From the NCBI RefSeq assembly GCF_000275845.1, contig NW_006766936.1, positions 62,001-126,000 of the forward strand: 64,000 nt of DNA, in the 5' to 3' direction. Below, one piece after another: positions 34,094 through 45,024 of this stretch (position 1 is the first letter of the stretch; each line of letters opens with the position of its first letter). The translations under genes were made by a program, and so were the position numbers. The DNA comes from Dichomitus squalens LYAD-421 SS1. Lineage: Eukaryota > Basidiomycota > Agaricomycetes > Polyporales > Polyporaceae. The notes below the pieces were generated by a model that saw only the letters and a program-made list of their open reading frames with translations, was not told where the DNA came from and did no database searches.

Positions 34094-36156
34094 ATGACAA
34101 CACTCACCCATAGCACTAGCGTAGAGGCGAGTATAGGCCTGATCCCTATCCCATCTGCATTCTTCACCGGAATAGGCGCATGGCTTGTTGGAACATGGAT
34201 GAGTGCCGTGTAAGTTGTCATGGTCGCATCATTTTGTTCGAGCTAACTGCACAATCTTAGTCTTGAGGGAGTGCTACTGCAACAGACGTTTCGATACTTT
34301 CAAATATACCGCTCTGATCCTTGGTACCTCAAAGTCTGGGTAAGACGTTATCCTAGTTGTCACAAGGGAGTTCAGACAGAAAGACTTACTTCTTTCCCGA
34401 AGGTCATAATCGTGGTGTAAGCTTACTGGCTATTAAATGAATCTATCCGGAAATGACACAAATGGCACAACGCAGGGGGTCTCAATCGGCTGGCACGGCA
34501 CTCACTATGCATACGGCGTAAGCCGATATGACGCACGTTTTGATACTTGATTGACGGAAGCCTCTCAGTTATTTCTACCTGGTCACCAATTACTTCAACC
34601 CTGGTGTCATCATTGCGGGTGCTGCAATGTAAGTCTCCAGCGTCATACCATATCGCCGTGTGCTAACTCCCCATGATAGCTCCGCTAAGGTATGTATCGT
34701 CCTCCGAGAGGTTCAATTCATTGATCCGGTGTTGATCGAAGACGAACACAGGTGTTACCCTTCATTGGAGTGAGTGTATAGTGTTGTCAGGCGACGCGTT
34801 CATCCGTTGAGATATGTTGTTAAGGCCGTAACAAACCTTGCCGTGGAACTGTTCGTACACCTTCGTCCCATATCCGAGGTTTTCAGCGCTGACATGTTTT
34901 CGGGTAACAGCTTCTACGTCAGGCGGGTGTACTTGCGTGAGTACACTTACATTTTCCTCGCAGACTTCCGATTGAATCATGCACCATGTAGTCGGACGTC
35001 GTCACAAATTCTTCGCTATATTCTCGGTATGGATTTCCGGCTATACTCTTGGAGGTGTCTTGCATGATTGATCAAAAGCCGCCAATAGCTACTCCTGATT
35101 CTCACTGGAATCGGTACGTCGAATTTCCTTCCAAGACGAAGGTGAATCTGACAACTCCCAAACCCCAGCGTTCCTCATTGGTAAGTACGTTCTGTCTATG
35201 CCGTCAATGCCACAATACTGATCAGTCTGATAGTCCTGGGTGCGGAAACGTCTGTATTTCTCCAATCAAGATGCTCGAACTCTACAGTAGCTCAAGAGAC
35301 TTCGCTACAGGTTCAAATTCAATAGTCTCCAGCAGGATACATCCAATGGCGGGGTGAGTCGTTCACACTGGTATACAGTACAGTCACACTGATCGTTACG
35401 CATAGCTTGGTGGCAGTTCAATTGCAAGCCCGACATTCATGCTGGCTGCAGATGTCCAGTTGACAGGTGTTCTCATATTTGCCCTACACACAAGTCGCAG
35501 TGGTATTTCTCGGTAAATTGACGGCGCTTTGGGCGTATACCATCGGGCTTCTGACCATCCGCTCAGTACCAACAAGATGATCAACATGATTATCGTATAT
35601 TCCGTCAGCTCTGGTGAGGTTGTTCTTTTTGCCACGACAATGTTATGGCTTATTCTGAGCAATACCAGGGTTCCTCATCTGGTACTCGGAATCACTTCAT
35701 GTTGCACGATTTAAGCGCTGATATGGATTTGGAAAAAGTGTAGCGAACCTCGTCTCCATCATACTTGTACGTCTACAGATTCTTTCCGCTAGGCAGCGTT
35801 GAGCTTATATGATCTCAGGCTGCTGTACAGCCTCACAGTGTCCTTTTCACTGTCGCCACGATGGTCGGAGGACAAAGTGAGCTGCGAACTGTTTCAGTAC
35901 GATTGTGACTTCTCATAAGGTCCTATGTCAGTATACAGCAACTCTTTCATTGTTGCGTAAGTCATACGTGGCATCCGAGCTTGTATGGTCCTTGAACTGA
36001 AGTACGATTCCAGATTGAACACACGCCGCCTCGTCCAGAGGCGCGGTGACAAGCCAACGACGGTCATGGACCCCTCGAAAACTGACATTCTGCAAGGTGG
36101 TCCTGGGTCCGGAACTGCGATCGGTGATATGGAGCTGGAGTCGGTGGGTGTTTGAC
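34094..36156 (+). CDS. DUF6534 membrane protein, copy 1
   Basis: Basidiomycete integral membrane protein with a DUF6534 C-terminal domain; the biochemical role is unknown. ATG at 34094 (MTTLTHSTSVEASIGLIPIP). About a dozen very short exons were joined by eye. Recognisable pieces in order: GAWLVGTWMSAVLEGVLLQQ, FRYFQIYRSDPWYLKVW, YLVTNYFNPGVIIAGAAISAK, FYVRRVYL, AADVQLTGVLIFALHTSRSG, NKMINMIIVYSVSSGFLICV, ANLVSIILAAVQPHSVLF, YSNSFIVALNTRRLVQRRGD, ending ESVGV at 36156. Several hydrophobic helices are evident; the C-terminus is hydrophilic. Middle exons between about 34760 and 35400 are uncertain. It converges on the P450 gene at 36960. The paralogue at 53767-56054 shares the same motif order and sits beside the P450 paralogue, so the pair was duplicated together. 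Confidence 0.72.
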
Positions 36157-36955
36157 CTGAATCATACCTCCGTACTGGGAGTGGAGACTCATCTTCTTCG
36201 TCCAATCGCAGATGGCGTTCGCTGGAGGGGCCATTTCGACTCAACTGAAGGACTCCATGGCCCACGGAGACTCTACTGCAGTGTTGGACTTCAAGATAGG
36301 AACGCTCTCCACAAATGGTACCATGCCAGTGATGGACGAGAAAGCAGGTCCGGTAGAGGAATGCCCTGTGTAATCACGTGTGATTACCCAGATCACCGCC
36401 GAGAGTGGGGTGGCGGGGCAGGTGCCGTACCTGCATTGTTGTATGCTATTGACGTCATTTTGTCGTAATGTGATATTGTAAGAGACGAAATCTCGTATAG
36501 TGTCTGGATGCAAACCCGATGTCGCCTTTTCATTCTGTCAGTATACGCTAGGCCTTCGGTCTTCTGACGAGCCCTCGTATACTACAGTACATCTGACAGT
36601 GCATGACCATATGGTCATCTCTCCAGGGCCAATGTCACTAATTGAGATGCATCCATATTCGTCGTCATTGAGTTGTACGTCTAAAGGAGAGTCAAGTTAG
36701 CTTGCATCTGCGATATTTTGTGAGTAGTTCAGTAGCACGGCATTAAAGCAGCACAACAAAGCAGCACAAGGGAATGATGTTGTTGCGATCGTTATCTAGC
36801 CAACTATGAAAAATGACAAACACCAGAGCGTTTGACATATCGTGGGTAACCCACAGCTCAGCATCGGTGGGATTGAAGGCCATCGTAGCTATAGTACAAG
36901 CGAAGTCATCTCAGCCTAGTATTCCAACTTGATCTTCGTCTACAGCTATTCCACA
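36157..36955. other. Intergenic between convergent genes
   Basis: Lies between the 3' ends of the DUF6534 gene and the P450 gene. It is AT-richer toward 36700-36960 and has no recognised gene. Confidence 0.45.
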
Positions 36956-36959
36956 TATC

Positions 36960-39074
36960 TCAGACCCCCAACTCAATTCCTTCGCGTACACGTACGTCGA
37001 CTATCAGTGGCACAGTCAAAGATGCTGTGAACGCCTCTGCTAGCTCCGGCTTCTCGTAAGTCAATCCAGACGTCGTGGGACGCTCGGAGGGAGCAAAGTC
37101 GAAATACGGGAGGATTCCGGCCAGAGCTGCGACGAACTCGTACATGACGAGCTGCTGTCCTGGGCTGTCGAGAATGGGCAGTCAGTGTACTTACTCTTGA
37201 GAGTGGAAAGCGTTTGACTGACCAGAATCTTGGTCCTGCGCCGAAACAGTTGAACTTGGGTGCTGCGGGCTTGGTGAAATGACCTTCGGAGTCTAGATGA
37301 CGTCCGGGGTCGAACATGTTGGCCGTCGGTCCCCATACCTTACGAAGAAATCGAATCAATCAGCGGGCATGCCAAGAAAACTGAAGAGTCGACACATACA
37401 CCCGAGCTACGCATCATGTGATAGTCAGACCAAAACACATAATCACCCTTCTCGATCTTCACCGCAGGCAGATCATACTCTGGCAAAGCCGGAAGAACGT
37501 CATCCTGTAGAGCCAACCGTGCGTTCTTGGGCAAGCCTGGCCACAAGCGCACAGTTTCAAAAAATACAGCGAGGTGGACGTGGTAGCGCTGAGTGATATG
37601 GGGTCTTAATGCCTGTACGCAAAGAGAGGACGATCGAAACTCACTGATACTTCAGAGTAGTCTACTTCATGCGTCGGGTGCCTATTCGCGGTCGCTTCTT
37701 CACGTAAGCGGTCGATCCACTCGGGCGCCGCCATGATGGAATAGAGCGCCCATGCGAGGACGTTCTGAGTGTTGTCCCGGCCGGCGAAGAGCATGGTCAC
37801 CATGATGTCACGGATGAGAATAGGATCGTTGAAAGCAGGGTCTTCCAGGAGCACAGAGAGGAAGTCGGCATGACCCGGCGCGGTCTCCTTGGACTTCTCG
37901 GTGGCATGGGCTTGTCGTGCGCGCACGATTTGGTCGACAAGTCCGCGGATGTACGACCGAGCACGGGAGAAACGGAAACGATCGCCATTGAGCTGTGATG
38001 GTTGTCACTGACGGGGAGCTCAGTCGTCTGTGTGATTGAACTCACGAGCTCAGTGAAGCGCCACGCAGGGTTGAATAGTCGTCTGAAAGAGCATAGGCTA
38101 TGAGTGTTCGCGCAAATGACGTAAATATTCACACTGACTTCGCGGAAACCCTGTTGAGCACAGCCAGTGCATCGCGGAGTGGATCATCGCGGTCTAAGCA
38201 AGTGACGTCGCCCTGGAGTACGTTGGCATGGTGGTTCATGTGCGAAAGTGTAAAGATGGTAATGGCGATACGACCGGCGAAGTCTATCAAACGAATCAGT
38301 TTGGGCTGTGTTCGCGTTGCTCACGTGCCGTACGCACCACTCCAATCTATCGGCACGTCCCTCTTGCTCGCGCTAAGTAGCAGTGCTCGAGCCATTGGCA
38401 CAATCTAGTCATGATGTTTTTGAGGAGAGTAGACAGGATGAGTGAACTAACACAGTTAAGAACGACGTATCCCTACCTCGTTCATGGCATGCGAGACGTG
38501 CTCAGTGAAAGATTTGACAGTGAAGATGGGGCTGTGCCAGAAGCATCCATCAGTCCTGGATACGTTGCCGAAGGTCAGACACTGACTAAATCGACTTCCT
38601 TGCAAGTCGCCATTGAGCCCCTTCTGAGGCAACAGGAGTCCTCCCTCCTGGAAACTCGGTGAAGATCTCGATCGCGTATGGTCCACGCGAGTACGCCTTC
38701 ATATCGGCTACGTGCATTGACCACAGTCACCATCGACGAGCAGCTACAGAAACATGTTCTCCCTTACCTTGTTTGATGTGGGCGAGCCACTCGGGACGAT
38801 TGATGAGTATGCCTCTCCCCCACGGCAGTAGTGTGAAGGTGCAGAAAGGGCCATAGCTCGACAGGAGGTGGTCGAACCAATCGAGGATGCGGCCTTGCCA
38901 AGGAATGGCTTGGAGTAGATTGCCAAATAGAGGGTGTCCTGTAGGACCTGGGAGGTCAGGGCGAGCATTTGTGGTGACGAGGCGATCTGGATATGCTATG
39001 CAAAGGAGCGCGCCGGAGAATGACAGCACGACCAGCGCAAGCATCCAGGTGTCGAGGGAACTGAGCAAAGACAT
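36960..39074 (-). CDS. Cytochrome P450, copy 1
   Basis: Heme-thiolate monooxygenase of about 525 residues, ATG at 39074. The N-terminal membrane anchor is LDTWMLALVVLSFSGALLCI, followed by the proline-rich hinge ARPDLPGPTGHPLFGN. Oxygen-binding I-helix reads MLFAGRDNTQ, the ExxR motif is in FFETVRLWP, and the heme loop is FGAGPRFCPGQQ. The Cys codon of the heme loop is split TG|C by an intron (exon ends 37223, resumes 37164). The AGRDNT helix resembles the CYP52/CYP63-like alkane/fatty-acid hydroxylase clan rather than the AGxETT type seen in the P450 at 47215. It is ER-bound by family. It converges with the DUF6534 gene and lies about 1.2 kb from the UbiA gene, so oxidation of a terpenoid is a reasonable inference. 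The substrate is unknown. A close paralogue is at 50128-52270. Confidence 0.85.
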
Positions 39075-39075
39075 C

Positions 39076-40260
39076 GCAGACTGCGCGTAGTGCCTAAGCT
39101 AACCCAGAAAATCTATTCGAGGGGTTTTATGGAGCTAACTTGCTGTTCCAATGCAGAAGGGCATACGTGACATTCTCCGACACGAGAACAAGAAGTATCT
39201 CAGTCACCCTCTGTATCAAGGATGGGAAGTTCCGGTAACGATTGGTCCCTTCTGCCCATGTGTTCTCTGAGAAGGATATGCATCTGGTGCTGCAGACCGA
39301 CATAAGGGACTTGAGGACGATTCATCGAGCGGGGGAGAGCCAAAGGAAGGAGCTCCGGGAGAACGCTGCGAAGTAAAGGTGATCTGGGTCCTGTACGACA
39401 TGCACAGCCCAATGTGAGAAATACTGACCAGAGTGGGATGACAGCCAAACAGGCGTCAACAGTAGCGCTCCGACCAGCGTGGCCCGCTGAGCCGCTAGCA
39501 GTGGCTGATTTGTCTCGAGAAATTAGAATCTCCTCACACAGATACGCAGCGTTACTCAAAATAGCCTCAAGCCATGCAGCTACCCAGGTAGTCTGTTTGG
39601 CATCACATGACATCGGCACTCACGATGCATGAGCTTGCGTGTGTGAGGACGGCGGTTTCTGTCTCGGATCGCTACCAACGGCGACCGTTGTGGTGCTGCT
39701 ATCCGTAGCGCTATCGAACGTGGTGCGCTGCAGACTTTCCTTTCGGATTGTCGCCGTAGCTAACTCCCTTATCGTGAAGTTTTTTTGGCCATACTATCTC
39801 GAAAGAACCGAGGAAATTTGTTGGGTGTCCGCGTCCTGCACCATTCTCAAGTTCAGCTCTTCACATTGTAAGGCCGCCGGACCAACTGCGTCTGACGCTG
39901 TTGTGGATATGAAGTTGATATATGATCCATCCTGTGCCCCATCCTGTGCGCCATCTTCGTCTTCTGGTCTTCGAGCGGCAAATCACATGAGAAGCGCTAT
40001 CGGACCATGCGCAGGGCGGTCGCAGTCCATGGAATCGACGTGAACGCTTCCGGAAGAAACACGAACACGCCGTTGGATGGCACCTGTCTCCGAGAGCGGA
40101 TGACGTGTACATGTCAGGTGCGCAGCGTCTGGACGATCAGAGACAGGGTAGCCATTCTCAGGGCTGTAAGACATTAGCCCGGCGTGACGAGCCCTTCCTG
40201 ATATCTTCCTGACACTTGCATTTGCTGCTTTCTTCGTCTCAGAGTCCCTCTTTCGTCCGC
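39076..40260. other. Divergent promoter region, P450 / UbiA
   Basis: Separates the divergently transcribed P450 (minus) and UbiA (plus) genes, so both promoters should lie here. No gene or convincing TATA box was found. Confidence 0.4.
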
Positions 40261-40264
40261 CACT

Positions 40265-41312
40265 ATGGATATAGCGCCAATCTTGGTACCACTTCGACAG
40301 GCTTTATATCATGCGAATACGCTGTATCTCTTCACGAAGTCGGATATGAAAACTATCTTCTTCCCTATAGTGAGTCATATAGTTCACATGGGTTCTTTCT
40401 CCAAAAACAATGTGAGCTGAATAATTCATTCTAGACGCTTTTCGCATGGTGCACAGTTCCGAACACCAACTCATTGGCCTTTACGCGCTCCGCCCTCTGG
40501 ACATGGCTTCATCTCCTCCAGTTCTGTGTCTCCAACCAGAGTCTATCCCCAGACGAGGACGCGCAGAACAAGCCATGGAGACCGATTCCCGCCGGTCGCC
40601 TCCCTGTACGTCAGGCGACTAGGCTTCGATGGGCCCTCCTGCCACTCTGCCTGTTCCTGTCGTTTTCCTTCGGCATCCCGGCGGTTGGTGCCGTGTTGAT
40701 GGTTGGCATTCTCCTCCATAATGAGCTGAAACTCGACTCCCATTGGTTCACGCGAAACGTTCTGAACGCCATTGGCTATGCAACATTCGACGCCGGTGCG
40801 ATGACAGTCGCTCAAGCTGGTAGGTTGCTTGTCCAGTACGGATTCATTAACCTTGTCTGACGAGTAGCTTCTCTACAGGCGCGCACCTCTCATTCTCGTA
40901 TCCGGCCCTGGCTGCGCACTACACGAGTATCGCGATCGTCCTAACGACGATCCATGCTCAAGACTTTCAGGACGAGGAAGGCGACAGAGTCCAGAAGCGG
41001 CGAACGATTCCGATCGTGATGCCCGCCGCCGGACGCCTCTCAATGCCGGTCGGGCTTACGCTGTGGTCCCTGGGGTTGAGCGAAGGATGGCACCTCCCGA
41101 ATGCGCACCGTTTGGCTCTTATCACAATAGGCCTGTATGTCGGGTCGCGGTTCTACTTCCTCCGGTCCCCTGGCGCGGACAAGACGTCGTACAGGCTCTA
41201 TAACGTAAGTGGGGCGAGGCACGTCGCAACGTTACTTACTGACGACCTCCGCTAGGTTTGGTTGGCGATTGCGCGTATCTCGCCTATGTATGGACGGATT
41301 CCCGTGATGTAG
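40265..41312 (+). CDS. UbiA-type prenyltransferase / membrane terpene cyclase
   Basis: Membrane enzyme of the UbiA superfamily, 290 residues in four exons (40265-40369, 40435-40819, 40879-41204, 41256-41312), all phases consistent. The first Asp-rich region reads NQSLSPDEDAQNKPWRPIPA (residues 69-88); the second reads DFQDEEGDRVQKRRTIPI (192-209). Both bind Mg-diphosphate in this superfamily. The NQxxSPxEDxxNKPWRP form is what I know from the fungal Fma-TC-like branch (bergamotene synthase of fumagillin biosynthesis), not the COQ2 aromatic prenyltransferase form. Several hydrophobic helices are visible, for example LRWALLPLCLFLSFSFGIPA. At 290 residues the length is normal. It converges on a polyprenyl diphosphate synthase 355 nt away, which could supply the substrate. 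Whether it cyclises a prenyl diphosphate or transfers it to an acceptor cannot be decided from sequence. Confidence 0.85.
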
Positions 41313-41666
41313 ATGCTCTGAAGACGGTTTGCTAGTCTCCTTCGGCTGCCATCCTGCTGTCGCTTTGTCCGAGCGCTCTACACACTCGAGCGCGCTACCG
41401 CAGATTGCAGAGGGAAGGATTATTCATCTATCATATCATGTTGTGTTCACAAACACAAGTGGAAGTGAATCATGAAGGCGCTAGAATCGAGCATTGTGAT
41501 TGGTTTGGATGTTGTTCGCCCGTAGGTTCGGTTTCGACTCGTTGCGAAAACAGCCTGACATGGATTACTGCTCTACTCACTCGTACAACGTAGACACAGC
41601 GGGTGTCAGAGACAGATAAACAGACTGCTACGGGCGACTACACCATGATATCAACCTTGTCTACCT
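41313..41666. other. Short convergent spacer
   Basis: About 355 nt between the 3' ends of the UbiA-type gene and the polyprenyl synthase gene. It should contain both polyadenylation regions; nothing else was seen. Confidence 0.5.
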
Positions 41667-43034
41667 TCAAGCCTGCCGGGCAAGTATAGCAAACGTGACC
41701 TTCAAGAGGGCCTCTTTCGCAGCGCTGTCGGGGACTATATTCAGTGCCTCGCGCGCCTTCATTGCGTAAGATTCAGCTAGCTTCCGGGTACGGCTCAGCG
41801 CCTGAGTGTTCCGCACACAGTCGGCTGTCTGTACACAGGACCAGATGAGGTACAAATGAGTACACGTTGTTAACGCATCAAATTAGCTCATGGTGCCTAC
41901 CACCTCGACATCCCCTGGTCCCTCAAAGCAACGAAGCACCCGCGGACGGATGCTCTCGTCTTCCTGCAGGGCGAAGAAGACCGGTGCCGTCACCAGCCCG
42001 AGCCGCATATCCGCGTTCGCAGGCTTTCCGAGCTTCTTCGGATCGCCCTCGAAGTCGAGCAAGTCGTCGACGATCTGACAAGGGAAACGTCGGTCAGCAT
42101 GTAATTGGCGGAGGCGTGCCAGCGTACATACCTGGAAGGCCATTCCCAGGCATGCGCCGAAGGAAGATGCTGCTTCTCTCAACGGGTCCTCGGCCGTCGC
42201 GCCCCCGAGTATGACAGCGCACTCCATCGCTTTCGCGAAGAGGCTTGCCGTCTTCATGTATGTCTTTTGTAGGTACTCTTGCCAGAGGGACGTGATGATT
42301 TCGTCTTCGGCCGGATCCTGGGCGACTCTCGGGAGTTGGACCGGATCGACGACAGCACTGCCGAGGGACAGGTCGGTGTAGCCTGCCTGGAGCAGTTCGC
42401 CCTCGACGAGTGTGCAGAAGACCTCTGCGACAAGGGACATGACCTCTGGCGAGCCGAGCGTCCCGACGAGGCGCATGGCGCGACCGAGGAGGAAGTCTCC
42501 TGCGAGAATCGCGCGACGGTTCCCAAAGAGGGCGGGAACGGATGGGGACCCGCGGCGGGTCTCCGCGTTGTCGATGACATCGTCGTGCAGAAGCTGCAGA
42601 TGGTGAGATGAGCAGTTGTGTGGACTACAGACATGTGGAGACTGACAGACGCGACGTGCAGAATCTCAAACACCTGGGCGAGCGACAGCTGCTCAGGAAG
42701 TATGTTCTCGAGAGCGTCAGTTTCGGCTATCGAAGAGAAAGATCAGTTCTGATACTTTGGACAACGGCGATGGGTCATCACTACCTGAGCAGCCGACCCA
42801 CAAGCTCGTGCTCTTGGTCTCCCAGTCTGAGCCAAGCCCGTTCGTGGCCTGACACATCAGGAGGATGAGGCAAGGCCTGAGTCGTTTGGAAGGCTGGAGC
42901 ATGTAGTATTGCGACATGGTCGTCAGCAATGGCACAGACGATGTACCCTGCCGCAGGAGGCCATTCTGGAACTGCTTGCTGAATGGCGCCAGCAACGCAT
43001 TCAACGACTGCGAGGTCTGGTGGTGGGTCTGCAT
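41667..43034 (-). CDS. COQ1-like trans-polyprenyl diphosphate synthase
   Basis: Builds linear isoprenoid diphosphates from allylic diphosphate and IPP. Five exons (43034-42785, 42726-42647, 42593-42132, 42074-41901, 41828-41667) give 375 residues. Signature motifs: SKRLRPCLILLMCQATNGLG; first DDxxD as LLHDDVIDNAETRRG (Asp 114-118); KTASLFAKAMECAVILGGA; second DDxxD as IVDDLLDFEGDPKKLGK (267-271). The residues just before the first motif are small (VAS), as in long-chain (C30 and above) synthases, and LLHDDVID is the COQ1 type. The likely start MQTHHQTSQSLNALL is short and lacks an obvious mitochondrial presequence; an upstream exon cannot be excluded. Its position tail-to-tail with the UbiA-type gene suggests a pathway-specific paralogue rather than the housekeeping ubiquinone enzyme, which is inference. 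It could still be the only COQ1 in the genome. Confidence 0.85.
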
Positions 43035-43039
43035 GCTTG

Positions 43040-44490
43040 TCCGACAAAGATGGATAGAATAAGCGCCTGAAGTCGGAAGGGTTAAAGGAATGTATGTCTG
43101 TAACACAAGACTGTGCGGTCCACTTATCTGCTGCCGGCATATGCTGGCGTTGGAGGACCGGCCGAGTTGGGCAAACTAGTTCTGCCCGAAGAGGATGAGT
43201 CCCAGCGTACCACATGATCCAATGCAAGAACGGCTACGGAAGCTGGTAGGATCAGTGCCTCTGGAGTTGCAAACCTGTACTGGCGTCGAAGATGTCTTCG
43301 AATATCAGCGCCATCCGTGATGATGGGTTCGTAGCTGGGGGAAACACGTTTCCAAAAAAAAAAAGGAGAGCATAGGCTGCGAGGACTCCAGAGACCTTGT
43401 GTTGCAAAGGAGAAACTACCGAGTGGAAGCTTGTCTGTCTGGTAAACATAGTACCGGTAATCCATAGATCGCACTGCAGCCGTTGGATGTCATAACCAAA
43501 TCCCGAAAATCAATCAACAGTGCTTCGACGTCAGCAGTGAGTGACGTGTCAAATGCAGAGAGCTGCAGGAGGCGGGAAGAGCAATCTCCTTTCCGGTCGG
43601 TGCCAATCTGGAGATCTGACCCTTGCTGTACAATGGATGGACTGTTCCAGCAACATCGTGGCAACATCTCGACGGGATTACGTTGCGACGTTCTTCTGAG
43701 AATCTCCAATGCATGCGGCCAGCTGTGGGAGGTCATAGTACAGAACATGGTCGGGTCTCCAAACCGATGCCTAATTTGTATCGCTTTTCTCGTCAACTGC
43801 GCATGAATAGATCGCCACGAGCTCCGCGACCACCTGCAAAGGCACTAACGACAATCGCACCCATCTATGCAGCAGAAGTTAGTTCGTGAGAGATACTACA
43901 CAGCCTCGCGACAAGCCCGGAATGATGCTGGGTCCGTGATTATTTTGCTATCTGGCTTCAGCTGACGCCGTTGCTTCGAAAGAGGCAAAGCACACACCAA
44001 GAACCGCATCCTATTCCTCCGAGTCGGAGATTACTGCATCGGGATCCCTACTCAGTGATACCTTCAATGACCCGAGGACGAGGTCCTGCATGATCTTTGT
44101 AGACATGCCTTCCGGATCGAACAACAGGGTCGATGTTGAACTCAGAGCTGGACCAGGAAACTCTGATCACCAGTGAGAGGTCATAGCTCGGAAGTTAAAC
44201 GACAACATAGCCTCGCGCAGGAGATGGTCTTGGAGACAGCATACTCCGACTTCCCAGCGCTGAGAGGCGGACCGTAGCGATTGCCATCCACCGGTCTTAG
44301 CGGGAAAGTATCGTGAATCGGTGAAGCGCCTAGTTCATGACCGTCCGCCACAATTTCTGTTTGACTATACCTCCCCTTTTATTTGACTATGAACCCTCTT
44401 CTATACAGGTTCAATGGCCTATACCACCTAGAACCCACGTACCTTCTGTCATTGATACTGACTCGGAGGTAGCTGCGCCACGCCCCGGTC
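43040..44490. other. Intergenic, no gene seen
   Basis: Upstream of the polyprenyl synthase. An A-run of about eleven bases lies near 43355. No gene, RNA or intact repeat supported. Confidence 0.4.
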
Positions 44491-44493
44491 CCA

Positions 44494-45020
44494 TCATGAG
44501 GACCCGATCGCAGCCCAGTCGCGCCACGCGGCGTACATCTCGAGCACGAACACCTCGCCTTCGAGGTTGCGCTGGCCTTGCGCGTCGATGTTGTGCGAGT
44601 TCACGACGGGCGTGAGCTGGTCGTCGGACGTGAAGTGCACGAGGCTTGGGGAGGGCGCGCAGGACGACGGGCCATGCCATAGGTGCTGTCGTCGGCGTAG
44701 TTCTTGAGCCCATGGCGTGTGCCGAGTGCGTGTGCATGAGCAGATGCAAGTGGCTCGCAATCGGCTGCGGACGTACCAGATGGTCTAGATGCCGTTGTTG
44801 ATCTGGGAGACCGAACCGACGAGGTCCTTTGCTTGCGTCTTCTTGCTTTTGTGCGAGTGCTGCATCGTGCAGAGAACGCGGAGCATCCCCGCCGCAGCCC
44901 ATCTGTTGCCCTTCAGAGCATTACGTGAGGTCCCGGACGAGAAATATGTCCGAAGGTTGGCAGAGGGTTTCGTGAGAGCGATAGGAGAGCTGATGGTGCA
45001 GTGTGTTCGGTAGCCTGTAC
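44494..45020 (-). pseudogene. GH105-like glycosidase fragment
   Basis: C-terminal scrap resembling family-105 unsaturated rhamnogalacturonyl hydrolases. One readable block contains RNALKGNRWAAAGMLRVL followed by a stop at about 44785. A second, in another frame, contains NYADDSTYGMA. A third reads DQLTPVVNSHNIDAQGQRN then VFVLEMYAAWRDWAA and a stop at 44494. The WAAAGMLRV and AAWRDW elements are what I recall from this family's C-terminal half. No N-terminal half, start codon or consistent splicing was found. It is therefore a truncated relic unrelated to the terpenoid genes. Family assignment is moderate. Confidence 0.5.
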
Positions 45021-45024
45021 AGGG

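Noticed and set aside
33424..34113. Plus-strand open frame of 229 codons
   Set aside because: No domain, no codon pattern of a real gene, and it overlaps the start of the DUF6534 gene in another frame.
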